A stretch of 64,000 nucleotides of DNA from assembly GCF_030867095.1 (NCBI RefSeq), contig NC_081824.1, positions 91,877,882-91,941,881 on the forward strand, read 5' to 3'. The notes under the pieces were generated by a model. That model worked only from the letters and a program-made list of their open reading frames with translations. It did not search any database and was not told the DNA's origin. Source of the DNA: Alligator mississippiensis (Eukaryota; Chordata; Crocodylia; Alligatoridae). How positions within the stretch are numbered: the stretch's first letter is position 1; every line of letters starts with the position of its first letter. Of this stretch, positions 21,674 to 34,230 are shown piece after piece. Both the position numbers and the translations under genes were made by a program.

Positions 21674-23459
21674 AATAGCAGTAGCTTACCAGTAGTAAAA
21701 TGGGTAAAGACATTGCGTGCTGCTGAGGAAACATACCAGGAAGGCATAATTGGGTTTCACCCATAGTTCTGCTTGGCAGCACTACACTCTGCACAGAGTA
21801 TGGAAAACTGAATGAAATCTTTTTTAAAGGATATCTTAGTTACTGCAGAGGAATCACTCCAGTTTTCCATATTAGATATTAAAAGTGGCAAGAGGAAACT
21901 GATCCAAAGGACAAAGAAAAAATGTTTTCACAGAAAACCAGGGCCTGTGGCAATTTAAATAATAGCTTTTGCAATGCACCTCCCACATTTGACAGGCTAA
22001 TGTGAAGAATTTTGCGTGGCAAGCCACTCTCAGCTTGTTAGCTATACCTAGACATTACCTCTGAATAAGAGCTCTATGTTTACAAATAGTCTACTGTAAG
22101 CTTAAGGCTGATAGTCAGAAATTGAACCTAAAGACATGCGAGTTGTTCTAAAAAAGAGGTAATTTACTTTGGACACAAAATGAGTAGGAGGGTATTTCAA
22201 CTGACAAAAAGAAAAGTCAAGCTGCACAGAACTGGCCGACTTCCCAGTTACTGAGACATGCAAAGTTTTGTAGGGCTCTGCTCCTATTCCCAGTGCTTTA
22301 TTTATGGGTTTGCCAATACTGCAAGACCACCACAGAGGTTGGGTGAGAAAGGGAAGCCATTTCAATATACAGCAGAATGTGATTTAGAATTTTTAGAGCT
22401 GGAGAAACTTCTTTCTAAGTCTTTCTGAATTTCAACTCTTCCATGCTGAAAACAGGTGAGTGTTTTTAGATTGGGAGCAGTAACGAAACAAGAACCTAGA
22501 GGTCTTAGGGGGTCGTGACATTATAGAGCTATGATTAAATCCATAGAATAGTTTCACTGCTAAGTATATGGGCAGAAGCATATAGATCCACCAGATAGAC
22601 CATGCTGTGGTTACTTAGATTCAGGAATCCTAAGGGGCAAATTTAACAGGTGGCTGGACAAACTATAGTGTTATGATTTCACAGTTACACACTGTCCTGG
22701 ACATTGTAATTCTGATATTTTGGTTAGAGAACCTTGTCAAGAGACAAGTTATAGACCTTAGGCAAAGCAGGGGAGTGAGGAAATAATTGCTCAAGAGAAA
22801 AGTATATTCAGAGAGAGAGAGAAAGAGAGCACTTGCAGAAGGAACATTGTAGGTTCATCTTTGATAGCAAAGAATAAAAGGGAAATAGACCTCAGAGCAA
22901 CATTCTCAAAAAGACAACCCTGGTATCCTCATAATGTATGAATGGAACATGAATTGATAAATACAGCCATTTTGTCATCTGATATCTTTTTTTTTGAATA
23001 CCAAAGTGAGAACTCCCTGGTGACAGTGGGAAAATTTGAAATTGTAATACGTAATATTGTATGGGAGATAGGAAAATCCAGAAGTTAATGGGTATGTGGA
23101 TCAACTGATAATATTAGATACATTGAAGAAGGTGGTTCTGAGATGTTGTCATACTTTTAAAACTACTGGATATTTTGGGGTTGCAAAAAGTTTTCCCAGG
23201 CTAAGAGAGAATTTCTATTGGGCAATGTGCCAGCCAGATGTAGAAAATTTGGCAGAAAATGATGTTTGTAATACAAAGAAGGTTCCTTTAACAGCGGATG
23301 AGTGGCTTGTGAACACATCAATGAAGCACATTACTTGTTGATGCACTGTCTCTTTTCTGAAGATAATGACTGGCAATCAATATTTGATAATGAAGTATTT
23401 TTTTAAGTGGCTTGATGTTTATCCAGGAAGAAACCAAAAGTCCATGACAGTAAGAGGGG
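21674..23459. other. No gene recognised
   Basis: AT-rich unique-looking DNA. A (GA)n-like tract 'gagagagagaaagagag' lies near 22812. Frames at 22102-22365 (-) and 23096-23341 (+) have no recognisable domain. Confidence 0.45.
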
Positions 23460-23467
23460 TTCTAGTG

Positions 23468-23794
23468 CACTGATTTCAACCAGAGTGCTCTGATGTGCCA
23501 TGACATCTTTTCAAGAGTACAAGAGGTTTCAGTGCAACATTAGCAGTGTTAGGTGTGCAGACACCTGCACACATTTCACAAGATAAACCTAGAGATTTTA
23601 AATAGGAATCCATAGTGTTAAAACATTCTGACCTCTTGTGGATGTTCTAATTTTTTTGCAAAAGAATTGCTCGATTATTGCTTTATTATTTTTTGTAGTC
23701 AAATAATGAATGAAAGCTAAGAGCTGGTGTTTTCTGAGGAGTGCCTTGATTGTAAGAATGGGTGCCTTGTGTCTAAAATGGTTGAGAAACACTG
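23468..23794. mobile_element. hAT-type short element, uninterrupted copy
   Basis: Runs from cactgatttcaaccagag to ...ggttgagaaacactg, giving imperfect inverted ends of the 'CAGTGGTTCTCAACC' type. The flanking octamers ttctagtg (23460-23467) and ttctagca (23795-23802) match at 6 of 8, fitting an old hAT duplication. The body matches 12916-13190 and serves as the empty-site relative for the LTR insertion there. Non-coding. Confidence 0.72.
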
Positions 23795-23802
23795 TTCTAG
23801 CA

Positions 23803-25649
23803 AGTGGATTCCTTCCCAGATTTCCTCCCAGGTAAGTTAAATACAGATTAAAGAAGAAAGCTTGAATTCCAGCACTGAGTCCAATGTTATCTAATAAGGA
23901 TCATCTGACAGTGTGGGAATGGGATGAGATCTGAGTGTCTCTGCTGTCAGAATATGGTTGTGGAAAGTGAGGACATAGAAATTATCCCAGAGGTGAATTC
24001 CCCATTAAAGCAGAATGGATTGGGACTGGTTCAGCCAGCGAGTTCCACAGAAAGAATAGGTGATCCCCAGAGGCTCATTGAAAGAAGCCCTCTTGGGTGT
24101 TTGGCAGAAATCAAGCAGGAAAATAATTGGCTTGTATGGCTGATGTGAAAATATTCTGACAGATGGACAATAGGTAAATATGTAAACAGGTGTAGATAAC
24201 TTACAATTTGTTAAAATATACTTTTTCTTTCTTTCTGAAATAACTTATACAGGATGTCACAGTTTTAGACTGTATCATGCTGATGGGCTGAACTAAGACA
24301 AATGGATTGTAAGTAGTTGGTGAGCAGAACAGCTGCCTTTCCACTGAGGTCACATGAAGGAGTAGTTACGTGCCCTCCTACTTTATATATATAAAATGAA
24401 GTGTACGTCTGTCTGCATGTATGTATGTATGTTCATTTATAACTTGAGAATGGCTGGTTCTATCTACTCTAGACCTTCCAAAATCACTGAATACTACCTG
24501 AGGAAAATTAAAGGCAGGTTATTTTTCACTTGACCCTTTTTGGGGCTTCCGTTGACTGGAATTACTTCACTTCTCAGATAACAAACTGGTACCATTTCAT
24601 TCTGGATCCAGTGAATTCAGTTCAATTGCCATTATTATATTGATGCTTGCCTTCTTTTCCAATCCACGTTATATATTTCATGTTAAATATGTTGTACTAA
24701 GATCTTTGAAAATAAACCAACACTGTGATTACAAAAATAACAACGTGGGCAAGGAACAGGTACTTCAGCTAGTTTGGAAATAAAGACCAAAACAATAAAG
24801 TACACCAGCCAGAAAGCAGATCCCCATAACAAAGCTGAGAAAAAGCTATGCTATGAAGGCTGCCTGGGGCCTGACGATTGAATATAACATTGACTGGTGG
24901 AGCAGCATATCCTTATTTTTGAGAGAAGGAGAAAATATCAGATATCAGAAAACAATTAGGAAGGCCAAGGACAGAGTCAGAACAGCATGGGGAGCACAAC
25001 CCAGAGAAAAGGTATGCAAAAGCTTTTAGACCAAGTGCTGAAGGAAAAAAAGGCTCTTGCAGCACAGGGACATGGCATCATCACCTGGCGCCAAGAAAGA
25101 CTTTCAAAATCCAGCGCAGGACAGCGAGACAAGGGGCAACAGCAGCTGCAAGGCAGCTGTAAGCTCCCAGCTAGCATTCCCGGCAGTACTAAACCCTTGA
25201 GGAAGGGAGATCCTTGAAAGGAACAGAGCAAGGCAGGAGGATGATGCCTGGCAAGGTGAACATAGGGAAGCCTGAGGAATTGATGGTCCAGCACCAGATG
25301 GTGGCATGTGAGTGGGAGGAAGGGCACTCCCTCCCAGTTTTCTATGTTTAGTTTCTGTTTTGTGTTCATTTCTCCTGGGGCCCAACACTGGGGCCACATA
25401 CTGTTACCACCATGACCAGAGCTGAGAGGCCAGGAGTTCTTAGGGACTCTGGGATGGAAGAATCTATTAAGGTGAGCACCTGAGGGCCTATTCAACAAAT
25501 GAGGTAGTCTCAAAGAACCAAGACCTCTCCTTCATATGGTTAAAGATATCAAGGTGAGATGAACCTGAGATAACCCTGGCCAGTCCCTAGCAGATCCTAA
25601 GCCACTGCTAAGGCCATTCAACTTGGCTAGGATTCACAGCAGACCCAGT
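23803..25649. other. No gene recognised
   Basis: Includes a (tgta)n tract at about 24414-24432 after 'ctttatatatataaaatg'. Frames at 23924-24148 (+), 24977-25513 (-) and 25104-25397 (-) overlap one another in different frames and show no domain. Part of 25400-25650 may belong to the LINE fossil that follows. Confidence 0.4.
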
Positions 25650-26690
25650 CAGGGTGAGATGGTACTCCGGACTATTGAGGCATCCAGACTGTCTACTGAG
25701 GGGCATGTAAGCAACAAGTTGGCACTTGGAAGGGGTGTAGGGGAAGTGGAGCCCCAAAGTACGTCCATCTGGAGCACCCTCTTATGAGTCCAGGTCATAC
25801 AAGAGCCTCTTGCATTATCTTTTAAGAGCAAGATGTGGCAGATGAGCAATGGGATTTTCCCACAAGACCAGTGCACAGGAGACACTAGTGCCCAAGGTAG
25901 ACAAAGCCCTAGTGTGGACCATCTGGCCCTGAGCTGCTCAGGAGCAGTTGCTCGGGCTTAGATGGGCACAATCACCTCAATGGCCATGGTGTTTTCCCGC
26001 AAGAGGATGCTAATATTGGTGCATTTGTCTTCCCACTGGATTTGAAGGATTGCCAAATGCAGTGCTAATGATATTTCTCCAGCAAGCTGAGGTGTCTCCT
26101 GTACATTGTTCATGGCTCAGCTCTGTACATTAAGGTAGGGATCATGACTGCTTGATAAACCATAAGCTTGGTTTTGAATCTGGTGTTGCAATCCTCAAAC
26201 ACCTATTTCCTCAGGTGGCTGAAGGCTGCACTTGCACATTTGAGTCAACACTGGATTTCTTCATCAATGTCAGCCTTCTGCAAGAGATGGCTTCCAAGGT
26301 ACTGGAAATACTTAACATTTTCCAGAGTCTCACTGTAAATCTGAATTACTGAAGCTGAGGACTGCTCAATAAGAGCTTGTTGATGAAAAATGTTAGTTTT
26401 CTGAATGTTAAGCATGAGTCCCATTTCCTTGTATGCCTAAGTAAAGACATCAATGATTGCCTGAGGGTCTGCTTCTGAGTGAGCACATACAACAACATCA
26501 GCACACTGGAGCTCAATGATCGAGGTCAGGGTAGTCTTGGTTTTGATTCAGACTCAGCTGAGATTAAACATTTTACCATCTATTTGGTAGTTTAGCTTCA
26601 CTCTGACTGGAAGCTCGTTGATGGTCAGGTGTAGCATCGCAGCAAGGAATGTCGAGAAGAGTGTTGGAGCAATGACTCAGACTTTTTTAC
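25650..26690 (-). pseudogene. Fossil LINE reverse transcriptase (non-CR1)
   Basis: Read on the minus strand with frame changes, the translation shows reverse-transcriptase phrases. After a palm-like segment (INELPVRVKLNYQIDGKMFN) comes ELQCADVVVCAHSEADPQAI, where the usual YADD box is degraded to CADV. Next are GLMLNIQKTNIFHQQ and a strongly family-like run, ENVKYFQYLGSHLLQKADID, then FKTKLMVYQAVMIPTLMYRAEPW-like sequence with a stop near the Trp. The order (YADD, LNI.KT, YLGS, Y..VV.P.L.YG) is that of RTE/L2-like non-LTR retrotransposons, not CR1. Several stops and indels show it is long dead. The 3' boundary is approximate and the exact clade is not established. Confidence 0.7.
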
Positions 26691-26944
26691 TCATCACATG
26701 CATATAGAAATAAGCCAATTAATGAAATTAAAATAAAGCAAAAATAGTGCCATAACCTGTTCCCACTGAAATCAATCCAAGCACTCCCATTCTTTTGGGT
26801 CCATACTTTAAGGATCAGCTGGATGATACTATTGGATACTGCGCATACTTTATCATATTTAAAAAGTAAAATTCTAGATAAGGGAAACAAGGGGAAATGC
26901 AGGAAAGGAAAAATACTCAACTATAAAATACAATCATTAACAAG

Positions 26945-27275
26945 AAAGACACATGCCCCTGGTGGCTGGGGGGACATGGCGGTGCTGGTGGTGGCAGAAG
27001 CATGGCAGTGGCAAGCAGTGAGCTTCCACAGACACTGCTGCTGCTGTCAATGGTGGGGGGTGGGGAGGTGACCACCCAAAGACACTGCTGGCAGTGTTGG
27101 CAGTGGCCAGCGGCGATCGCTGACCGCCTGCAGATGCCGCCAGCAGTGTCAGTGGCAAGGGCGGGGGGTGGTGAGCAATGACTGCCTGCAGGCGCCGCTG
27201 ACACTGTTGGTGGTGCCTTTTAGTAGGGGGTGTACCACCACGCTGAGGACTACACATGCACCCGCGTGCACCCCC
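26945..27275. repeat. GC-rich minisatellite-like block
   Basis: Diverged repeats of 'gacactgctggcagtgttgg', 'agcagtgtcagtggc' and 'gctgacactgttggtgg' units, purine-biased on the plus strand. It ends in a small palindrome around 'gcacccgcgtgcac'. Base composition is sharply different from the AT-rich flanks. Frames here (26823-27071, 26917-27204, 26937-27257) are shadows of the repeat. Confidence 0.6.
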
Positions 27276-30200
27276 TACTTGTCACCAATGATCATAAAGA
27301 ATCTATTTTTCAGAGAAGAAATGGTCTTCTGCTTAGTTCTCATCCTATGGTCATCCTTTTTTTTTTTTTTTTTTAAGTCGGTGGCAGAAGGTGTTTAAGT
27401 GTTTGGTGAATAGGGATGGACCTACAGCTGTGCTTACATACTTTGTTGAAACAGAGCCGTATTTGTATTAGCAGGTCAAGGAGGAATGAAACCATTTCAA
27501 TTTAGTTTAAAAAAAACCTGTTAGAACAGTTTGCTGAGTCACAGCCTACTTTCACATTTGCCTGGCTGTTTTTCCTTGCATTTGTTATTTATGAATATTT
27601 ATTCAAAGTTTTGCTTGTATGAATTTTCAGTTTCACTGAATGGAGGAAAAAAATCTAATAGTATATCATAACTAAATGTTTTCTTAAAAAATGATAAAAA
27701 ATAATATTTTAAACTTTTCATGACTCTAATATTGTAAGAGCTAGATGTGATCAGGAACTGGAGTTTTTCTCCCAGGAAATTCTATGAGTCTATGATTTCA
27801 GAATGTTTTTGTTCTGATTTAGAACAATTCAGAAAGAATTTCTTGATTTCCTGGGAACTTACAGAAATATTTTGACTTAATCGTTTTTCAATTTTGAAAT
27901 AAAATATTAAAAAGGACATAAAATAAATAAAGTACAACTAGTTTTGGAACAATAACAGAAAAGAAAGAAACCAAAATGTTGTTATATTCTAAAAATGTTA
28001 CAATTAAATATTTTAATCTTATCCAAATACTTTTTTCTTTTTTTTTCCAAAATGAAATTTTATGAGAATGAATACGATTCTGCAAAAAGTTTGGTTTTGA
28101 TAGGAAAGCATTTTTAATGGAAAATCATTCTATTGGAAAATGCTCATGTTGCTCATAAAACTTTATGTTGCTCATTTTGGGCTACATTTTGATTCTCTCA
28201 GTCACTGAAATATATGGGATCACTTGTGAAGTAAGGGACTATTCTAAGTAAGGGTGTCAGAAACTGGCTAGTCTAATATAAAGAAAACCTTGGAAATAGA
28301 TTTTGGAGGTCTGCCTGCTACTTCATACTGGTCCAGTTTTAGGATTAGACTTTATATTTGATTAACTGCATTTTGTTTTGTTTCTTGCTGTTCTTGGCAT
28401 GTAATTCATTTTTTATTGGTATAAAATAAAAGTCTGTTTTGACACTTATAGAAACAATACAGATAAAGGGAGATGTCTTTCCAGCCATAAACTGAAATTT
28501 GTATGGCTTTTAAATAGGTTTTATTGCTTGTATAAATATGAGGGGGAAAATGAAAATTTGTTACAACCATAGATAAGTTATCTCTTCCTTGCTATGCACT
28601 TCCCTATTTCTTGGAAAACAAGAACCCAGTTCACTCAGAGCTTCTGAGACCTTCTTGTTTCAGCACTAGGATAGAGTTAAACTAGTCCAGCTATACATTT
28701 GGTCCAATAAAAGACATCAACGTAAGAATTCCTCTCATGGAACTTTTTTAACATGTCAAAATGTTCTTGTTCTGCAGTGAAACATAGTAAGACACTTAAA
28801 TATTTTTCACAGAAAATAAAGAGGAATAGCACACTCCACAGTAGACTTACTGTTTGATTACTTACCAGGACTATGGGAGACCTAGATTCAAATTCCAGCT
28901 CTACTCCCCTCAGATAAAAGATTTGAACTTGAGCCTCCAATATCCCAGATGAGTATTTTGATTCTTGGGTTATTTGCTGCTATTCAGAAGTCAGTCCTTT
29001 GCAGTCCTTAGTTTTTTCCCACTTCGTACATAAATAAAGTATTAATTGAAGCAGGAACTAGACATGGCATCTTACATCAAAAGCTTTGGGGGGGCTATAC
29101 AGTTTTACTTTCTCCTAGGCCGAAGAAATATTTAATTATTTATGCACAAAAAAACTCCAACAGGAGACACACAACCTGATTCTACAGTCTCGAGTGAAGG
29201 TTGTAAGATGGCACCATTCAAATCAATTATTTGAATCAGAGTAACCAAGGACTTGAACTCAAGTACCCACATCTCAGGTGACTGCTTTTATCACAAGAAT
29301 TTGGGGCTCTTATTTTTTTTTTTCTGAATGAAACTGAATTTCCCTTGTGGACATGAGTAACTGTTCTCAGTGAAAGTTCTATCAAAGCTAGTAAGTTTCT
29401 GGAATTTCTTTGTTGAATCAGCATATTCCTACAAGCTCTAATTGGAATCTTTCTTGCCCTTGAGATGTGTACATGTGCACATATGTGCAAGATTTATTCT
29501 GCAGGATTAAATTCTGTTCTTTATGGCATATATCCTTGAAGTCAATAGAAGCCATATGTAAACATCTAAGGTCAAAAGTTGGCCTTTAGTTATTTAAAAA
29601 TATCTTCCAAAATAAGTAGAAATAGTGCCCGTATACACTTTAGAATTATCACCTAAGATCTCCATTCCCTGCAGACACTGAGACTAAAATGTTGGCTACT
29701 GCAGCTCCACATGAGCCTGTGCTTACCCCACATGTAAAACAATTACATGACAGTGGAATCATAGAAAAATAGGGCAGAAGGAACCAAACCCCTGTTCATG
29801 CTGATCTCTATGATGCACATGGTCCTGCTTATCCATTTGGATAAATGTGAACACAACCTGAACCCTTGCTTCCTTTACCTTCATACCTACAATCCTGAAG
29901 TGTGCTCTACTGCCAGGCAGTATTGTTAATATTGTTAGTGCCCATGTGGTTGAACAGCGGGGTATAGTCAGAAGATGGTGGATCTTGGCAACGTTTCTAT
30001 ATCTTTGATCTTTTTACATATCTTTGATCTTGTCTCCAGGCCTGTTGTCTCAGGGGGTCTGCTGCTTACCATCTCTGCTGATGAATCTCTGAACCCAACA
30101 GAAAGGAGTTGTTGACAGCAACCATCCTTGTTTCCTCTTGTAATTAGTAGTCTCAGTCCTTTGGCGCGCACAGTATCATCTTTTCCACCAATGTGGTATC

Positions 30201-30315
30201 CATTTCTTCTGTGAAGACGGAGCAGCATACTAGTTCTTCATCTCAGAGGATGTGGGTTTGAAGGTGAAGTGCTCTCTCCTACCACAGGTAACAAGCTGGC
30301 AGTTCTCTTCTTCTT
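27276..30315. other. No gene; scattered old CR1 tails
   Basis: AT-rich DNA with a T run at about 27357-27374. A possible CR1 tail lies near 27750-27797 ('gatcaggaactggag', 'attctatgagtctatga'). Another, on the minus strand, lies near 29755-29800 ('ggaatcatagaaaaatagg', 'cagaaggaacc'). A phrase 'ttggtccaataaaagacatc' near 28699 resembles the end of the Penelope-like repeats but has no other support. No gene was recognised. Confidence 0.45.
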
Positions 30316-30907
30316 GGGCCTTTGTACATACCACATTTTTTGCCCTTTCTTGTGCTGCACCTGCATGACTGTTTGCACGAGTGGCATTTCCAGATGCTTT
30401 AAAAGTTTTTCTGGTTTTATTAAAATAAAACTTCTTGGACGTAGCTTAGTTTGGCTCACTGGGAATTAAAGCATTACATCCATGGATTCACTGCATGCAA
30501 ACACAAAGGCACTCAAAGATGTGTAATGAGCCTCTTTGTCCACCAGATAGCGCTGCAACTATTTTGTAGTTCACCCCTTCAAATTGCTTTTGCTTTCGAA
30601 TTGCTTCTACTTTTTTTTTTTCTTGTGCAGTGTGCTGGCTGGGCAACGGGCATGGGATGGGTGGGGGGCCCTAGGGCAAGGGGGGCATTGTGGGACTGTC
30701 CTGCTCTCCTGCAGCCCTGGCTGAGGACTGGGCTTAATTCATTTGAAAATACAGGTGCAAACACAGATGCGACGCTCCAAAGCTTAATTCATTTGAAAAC
30801 CTAGTGCATGCAATCACTTATGCAACGCACCAAAATAAACAAGTTTACATTTTATAAACCTATTTAATTTAATAAGGATCAAAACCCGTAGTGTGTACAG
30901 GTGCCCC
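30316..30907. mobile_element. Interspersed repeat, pair member 1 (0.6 kb)
   Basis: Matches 35979-36569 over its whole length. Shared phrases include 'catttccagatgctttaaaa'-like sequence, 'aacacaaaggcactcaaaga', 'tttgtagttcacccc', the T run before 'cttgtgc', 'gcttaattcatttgaaaa' and 'ttataaacctatttaattta'. The ends (gggcctttgtacataccac; ...gtgtacaggtgcccc) are imperfect inverted complements. No protein. A non-autonomous DNA transposon is the simplest reading; no convincing duplication was found. Confidence 0.65.
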
Positions 30908-32427
30908 TTGTTCTTCAGGTACAGAACTAGAGGTACACCCCCCCTTTTTGCTGAGAGCAGTACTGGGGGATTTGTTTAAGTAAGAACTTCTCCCCTCCCA
31001 TCCTCTCCCTCCTTAGCAGCATGTTCTCTCCCATGAGTTTCCCACTCCCTCACCCACTGCCACTACTGTCCCTTCTGTCCCAGGCTGATCCAGGGGTAGA
31101 GGCAGGCTCCAGGTCTCCTTCACTCTGCCTGTCTCCCCTAGGTGTTCTTTGCCAGCATGGGAGCAAACATGGAGCATGCTCCTCCCTGAATTTGCTCCCA
31201 TGCTGGCAGGGAGCTCCCAGAGCGACCATGCAGAGAGGAGGAATGGAGGAATCCACCTTTTGCCCTGGTTCCTCCTAATCCCCAGACCCAGAGTAGCCAG
31301 GGACAGTCAGAGTGGTGGGTGGGGGGTGGTAATGAGAGAGGAGGGGATGTGCTGCTGATCAGGGAGGGGTAAGAGGAGGGATCAATAGTGAAGGAGGGGG
31401 AATACTGGACAAGATTCTTACCTGATTTGGGGACTTAAGTTCTTGCTGCTGTTCCTACAACATGGCCAGCCTGCCATGGTGCTGGGGGGAAGCTGGGAGA
31501 GGGGGTGCAGCCATCCCAGAAGCACCAGCCGCTGCTTCCACACCCCTTTACAAAATTCTGGATCCACCCATGTGCCTCTTTCTTGTACTCTGATTCTCTT
31601 CTTCACTCTTGGGGGTTTCCTTGTGCATTGTCATTGAAATTCTCCATAACTGGATGTGGTAGCCTTGTACAGGGCAGCATCAGGGGGCTGTGCTGCTGGT
31701 AATGCTTCTGGCAGGCTGGCAGTGCAGCTACTGCTACTTTTGCACCTTCCTCCAGATCAACATCTGGGCCTGGTGTTCTGGTAACCCTCCACCCCTCTTG
31801 TTACCCTACTGAACTCTTCTTGTTCACAGAGACTCCCAGACTACCCATGCATCCTGTAAATCCCTTTCCTGTTACCTGAGGGAACCTATCCACAAACATC
31901 TCCTTGGCTGCAAGAACAAGAAGGCTACATTTCCCACAAAGCAATGACCAAGGCAATAGTGTCCAGGCTTGAGCACTACATCAAACTTTGTACTGCTTTT
32001 TACTACAAGATTGCTTAGGCACATAAATACATTAAAGAACTGATCATCATCTGCTCTGAAGGAAGCATAACTATTCTTAAAGGTTGATGTCTATCCTTTT
32101 CTCAGGCTGGATCATGAGGGGGGCATATGGGGGTTTTCGAATCGTTGCTATGAAAAGTTTATAAGATGGATTTAACATTTCCTTTTGGATCTGTCTGATA
32201 TTATTTGGCAATTCATTCCATATCTGGTGTTTTCATTATGAAGACACACTGCTTTCAGCTCCTGAAAATCTTTTACTGGATTTCTCCAGCTATATAGTCC
32301 TAAAGGGCAGCATAGCAGGAGATAGATATGTTCTAAATTGTTAAGGGTGCTGCATAATAAGGTCAGGATTTTCAATTAGATTTGCAGAGACCAAGATAGT
32401 TCACAAAGTGCTACTATGATATATTCA
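30908..32427. other. No gene recognised
   Basis: GC-richer between 30980 and 31800, where overlapping frames occur on both strands (31021-31278, 31050-31256, 31149-31358, 31443-31702). None shows a domain. 'atgggagcaaacatggagca' near 31157 is echoed in inverted form at about 31180-31205 ('tttgctcccatgctgg'), giving an imperfect palindrome. Nothing else was supported. Confidence 0.4.
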
Positions 32428-32800
32428 GGGGTGTACTTGGTAGCCGTGTTGGTCTGAGACAGAAAGACATACAAAAAACTAGAACTCTTGGTTCTAAAAT
32501 GATACCTTTTGTTAGACCAACTGGAAAATGGCAAGAAAATTGTCCTTTTCTGCAAGCTTTCGGGAATCAAAGTCCCTTTGTCAGGCTCTGGGAAAAGTGT
32601 AGATGGTACAAGATGGTAAAAAGTCCCCATAGTTCAGAAATAAACTTCATTTTTGCACAGAGGGAGCTGAAGATGGAAGTCTGTCCCTCTGGGTCTATGA
32701 GAGTGTCTTTGTGAGCTGTGTTGAGTAGCTCTTTGATGTGTTGATAAGGTAGAATTCCTTCCCTGAAGGTGTCAGATGGTAGGTAGGGAGGCAAAAAAAA
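32428..32800 (-). mobile_element. Penelope-like repeat unit with hammerhead-like core (unit 1)
   Basis: On the plus strand it begins ggggtgtacttggtagccgt and contains 'gttggtctgagac' and 'ccttttgttagaccaact'. It then has the hammerhead-like core (minus strand, 32555-32586) and ends at a run of A. The whole unit matches 58840-59175 and, for its left part, 59243-59376. The coding strand of the core is minus. Penelope-like retroelements are known to carry hammerhead motifs in their terminal pLTR repeats, which is why I place it there. No reverse transcriptase was found with it. Confidence 0.65.
32555..32586 (-). ncRNA. Hammerhead-ribozyme-like core in unit 1
   Basis: On the minus strand the order is CTGACAA, then A, a stem GGGA...TCCC closed by a loop, then GAAA and GCTT. 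Hammerheads need CUGANGA, stem II, then GAAA. Here one core G is A, consistent with decay of a CpG. The cleavage site and stem I partner were not located, so catalysis is not claimed. Confidence 0.5.
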
Positions 32801-33187
32801 AGGCTATGATATATTAGCCTCCATCTTTGTTGCTTTTGAAATAATATTCCCCATAAGTCACAACAATAATCATAATAATACTAATAACAGTCTTGTCATT
32901 AAAAGTTCAATAAATAAGCAAAACATTTCACAAATGTTTTAAACTACTATTATGTGTCAAACAGACTACATAAGACAAAACATGTTTATAATACTGCTTA
33001 CTGTCTGTTTACTGTAATGCTGTTTGTAATCCTGGCTGGCCTTGTTCAAGAAATTAAACAGTTTTATAACAAAATACAGCTTACTTCATTTTACTTTCAT
33101 GATTAAGGTTCCATATTTCTTCAATAGCTTTAGATAACATTGGATTCAGCGAAACAATGACTTTCTCCCTTTCACCATGTGACTAGA

Positions 33188-34086
33188 TGTGCCCTAGGGT
33201 TGCCATAGCACCACTTTGATGGCTACCTTAGTCCTGTCCAGCCTTTGCTCCTGCCTTTCAGGGTCTTCTCTTGATGTCTCACCTGCCATACCTTGATGGT
33301 GGTAATGAAGAAGGGAGGCTGCCCTTGGAGGCTAGTGAGCCCTAGGTGCTCTTCCTAGTCCTTTTGCTACTCCGTGGCCTCAACCTGAACCATTTGACTT
33401 GGGACTCGGCCTGCAGCACTCAAAGTCGCTCTGTCTCTCTGTGTCTTTCTGTCCTGCACTAACACTGGGTCCTCTGGACCTCAACCCCATGTCCAGGCTT
33501 CAACCTATTCATCCTCAGGCCTTTTTTCCTCTAGATGAGGCCCCTCAGCCCAAGTCCACTGACTTGAGCCCTGACTCTTCAGGCCTCAGCCTCACTGCAG
33601 GGGGGTACCTTCCAAGTATCCTGCCTGTGGCCTCCTCCACTCCTATAACTGCTCCCAGTCCTCCATTTCTCAACAAACACAAACAAGCATGAACACTGGC
33701 ACAACCAAAATATAAGCAAACTACTTTCACAAAGTTTGTCCCCTCTGTCAGTCAATATCCTACCACAAACTATAATTCCCAATGCTAGGCTCACTCTCAC
33801 CCTTGTGGGTAGCTTGGGTATCCCTGGACACTGCTTCAAGTAGGAAGCTTTCCTGTAGAGCTCCTCTCCCTGCATGGTCTGACTGCCTGCTCTGGCTCAG
33901 TCCTGGGCTTATATGCCGTGAAACCCCACACCCTTCTCTAACATGTGGTTCCCCCAGCCACACACGGGGGGGTTTCACCCTCTTAATTAAGGGCCAGCCT
34001 ATACTCTTGCCGCTGCAGCAACACACAGCTGGTTTAGCCTGCTGCATTCTCTTAAATTAACCGGACCTCCCTGGCTCCCTGTTACA
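33188..34086 (-). mobile_element. LTR-like element, minus strand (LTR-5)
   Basis: Read on the minus strand it starts tgtaacagggagccaggg at 34086. The matching segment starting near 55850 shares 'ttaagagaatgcagcaggc', 'cttaattaa.agggt', a TATA box ('catataagccc' here, 'catatataac' there) and 'gagccagagcaggcagtc'-like sequence. Near its 3' end 'tatggcaggtgagac' parallels the other LTR-like elements, and it probably ends ...ccctagggcaca at 33188. No matching duplication was found, so the 3' limit is tentative. No internal genes. Frames at 33399-34060 are shadows. Confidence 0.6.
33907..33916 (-). promoter_or_regulatory. TATA box of LTR-5
   Basis: catataagcc on the minus strand, about 170-180 bp inside the left LTR end. 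The relative at 56044 has a TATA-like box at the same relative place. Confidence 0.45.
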
Positions 34087-34230
34087 GTTCCCATCTGGCT
34101 TGACTGGTTGCTTCTGAGATGGCTCAATATTTAATCCCCAAACTCATCCCAGATGTCTTTTACAGTCTTTTCTCTTTTAATACTTTCTTTCTGGTCTCCC
34201 ACCTTCATGGCTACATCCAGAGGAGCATGG

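Noticed and set aside
28690..28730. Possible further Penelope-like end ('ttggtccaataaaagacatc')
   Set aside because: Only this phrase matches; no hammerhead-like core or unit body nearby.
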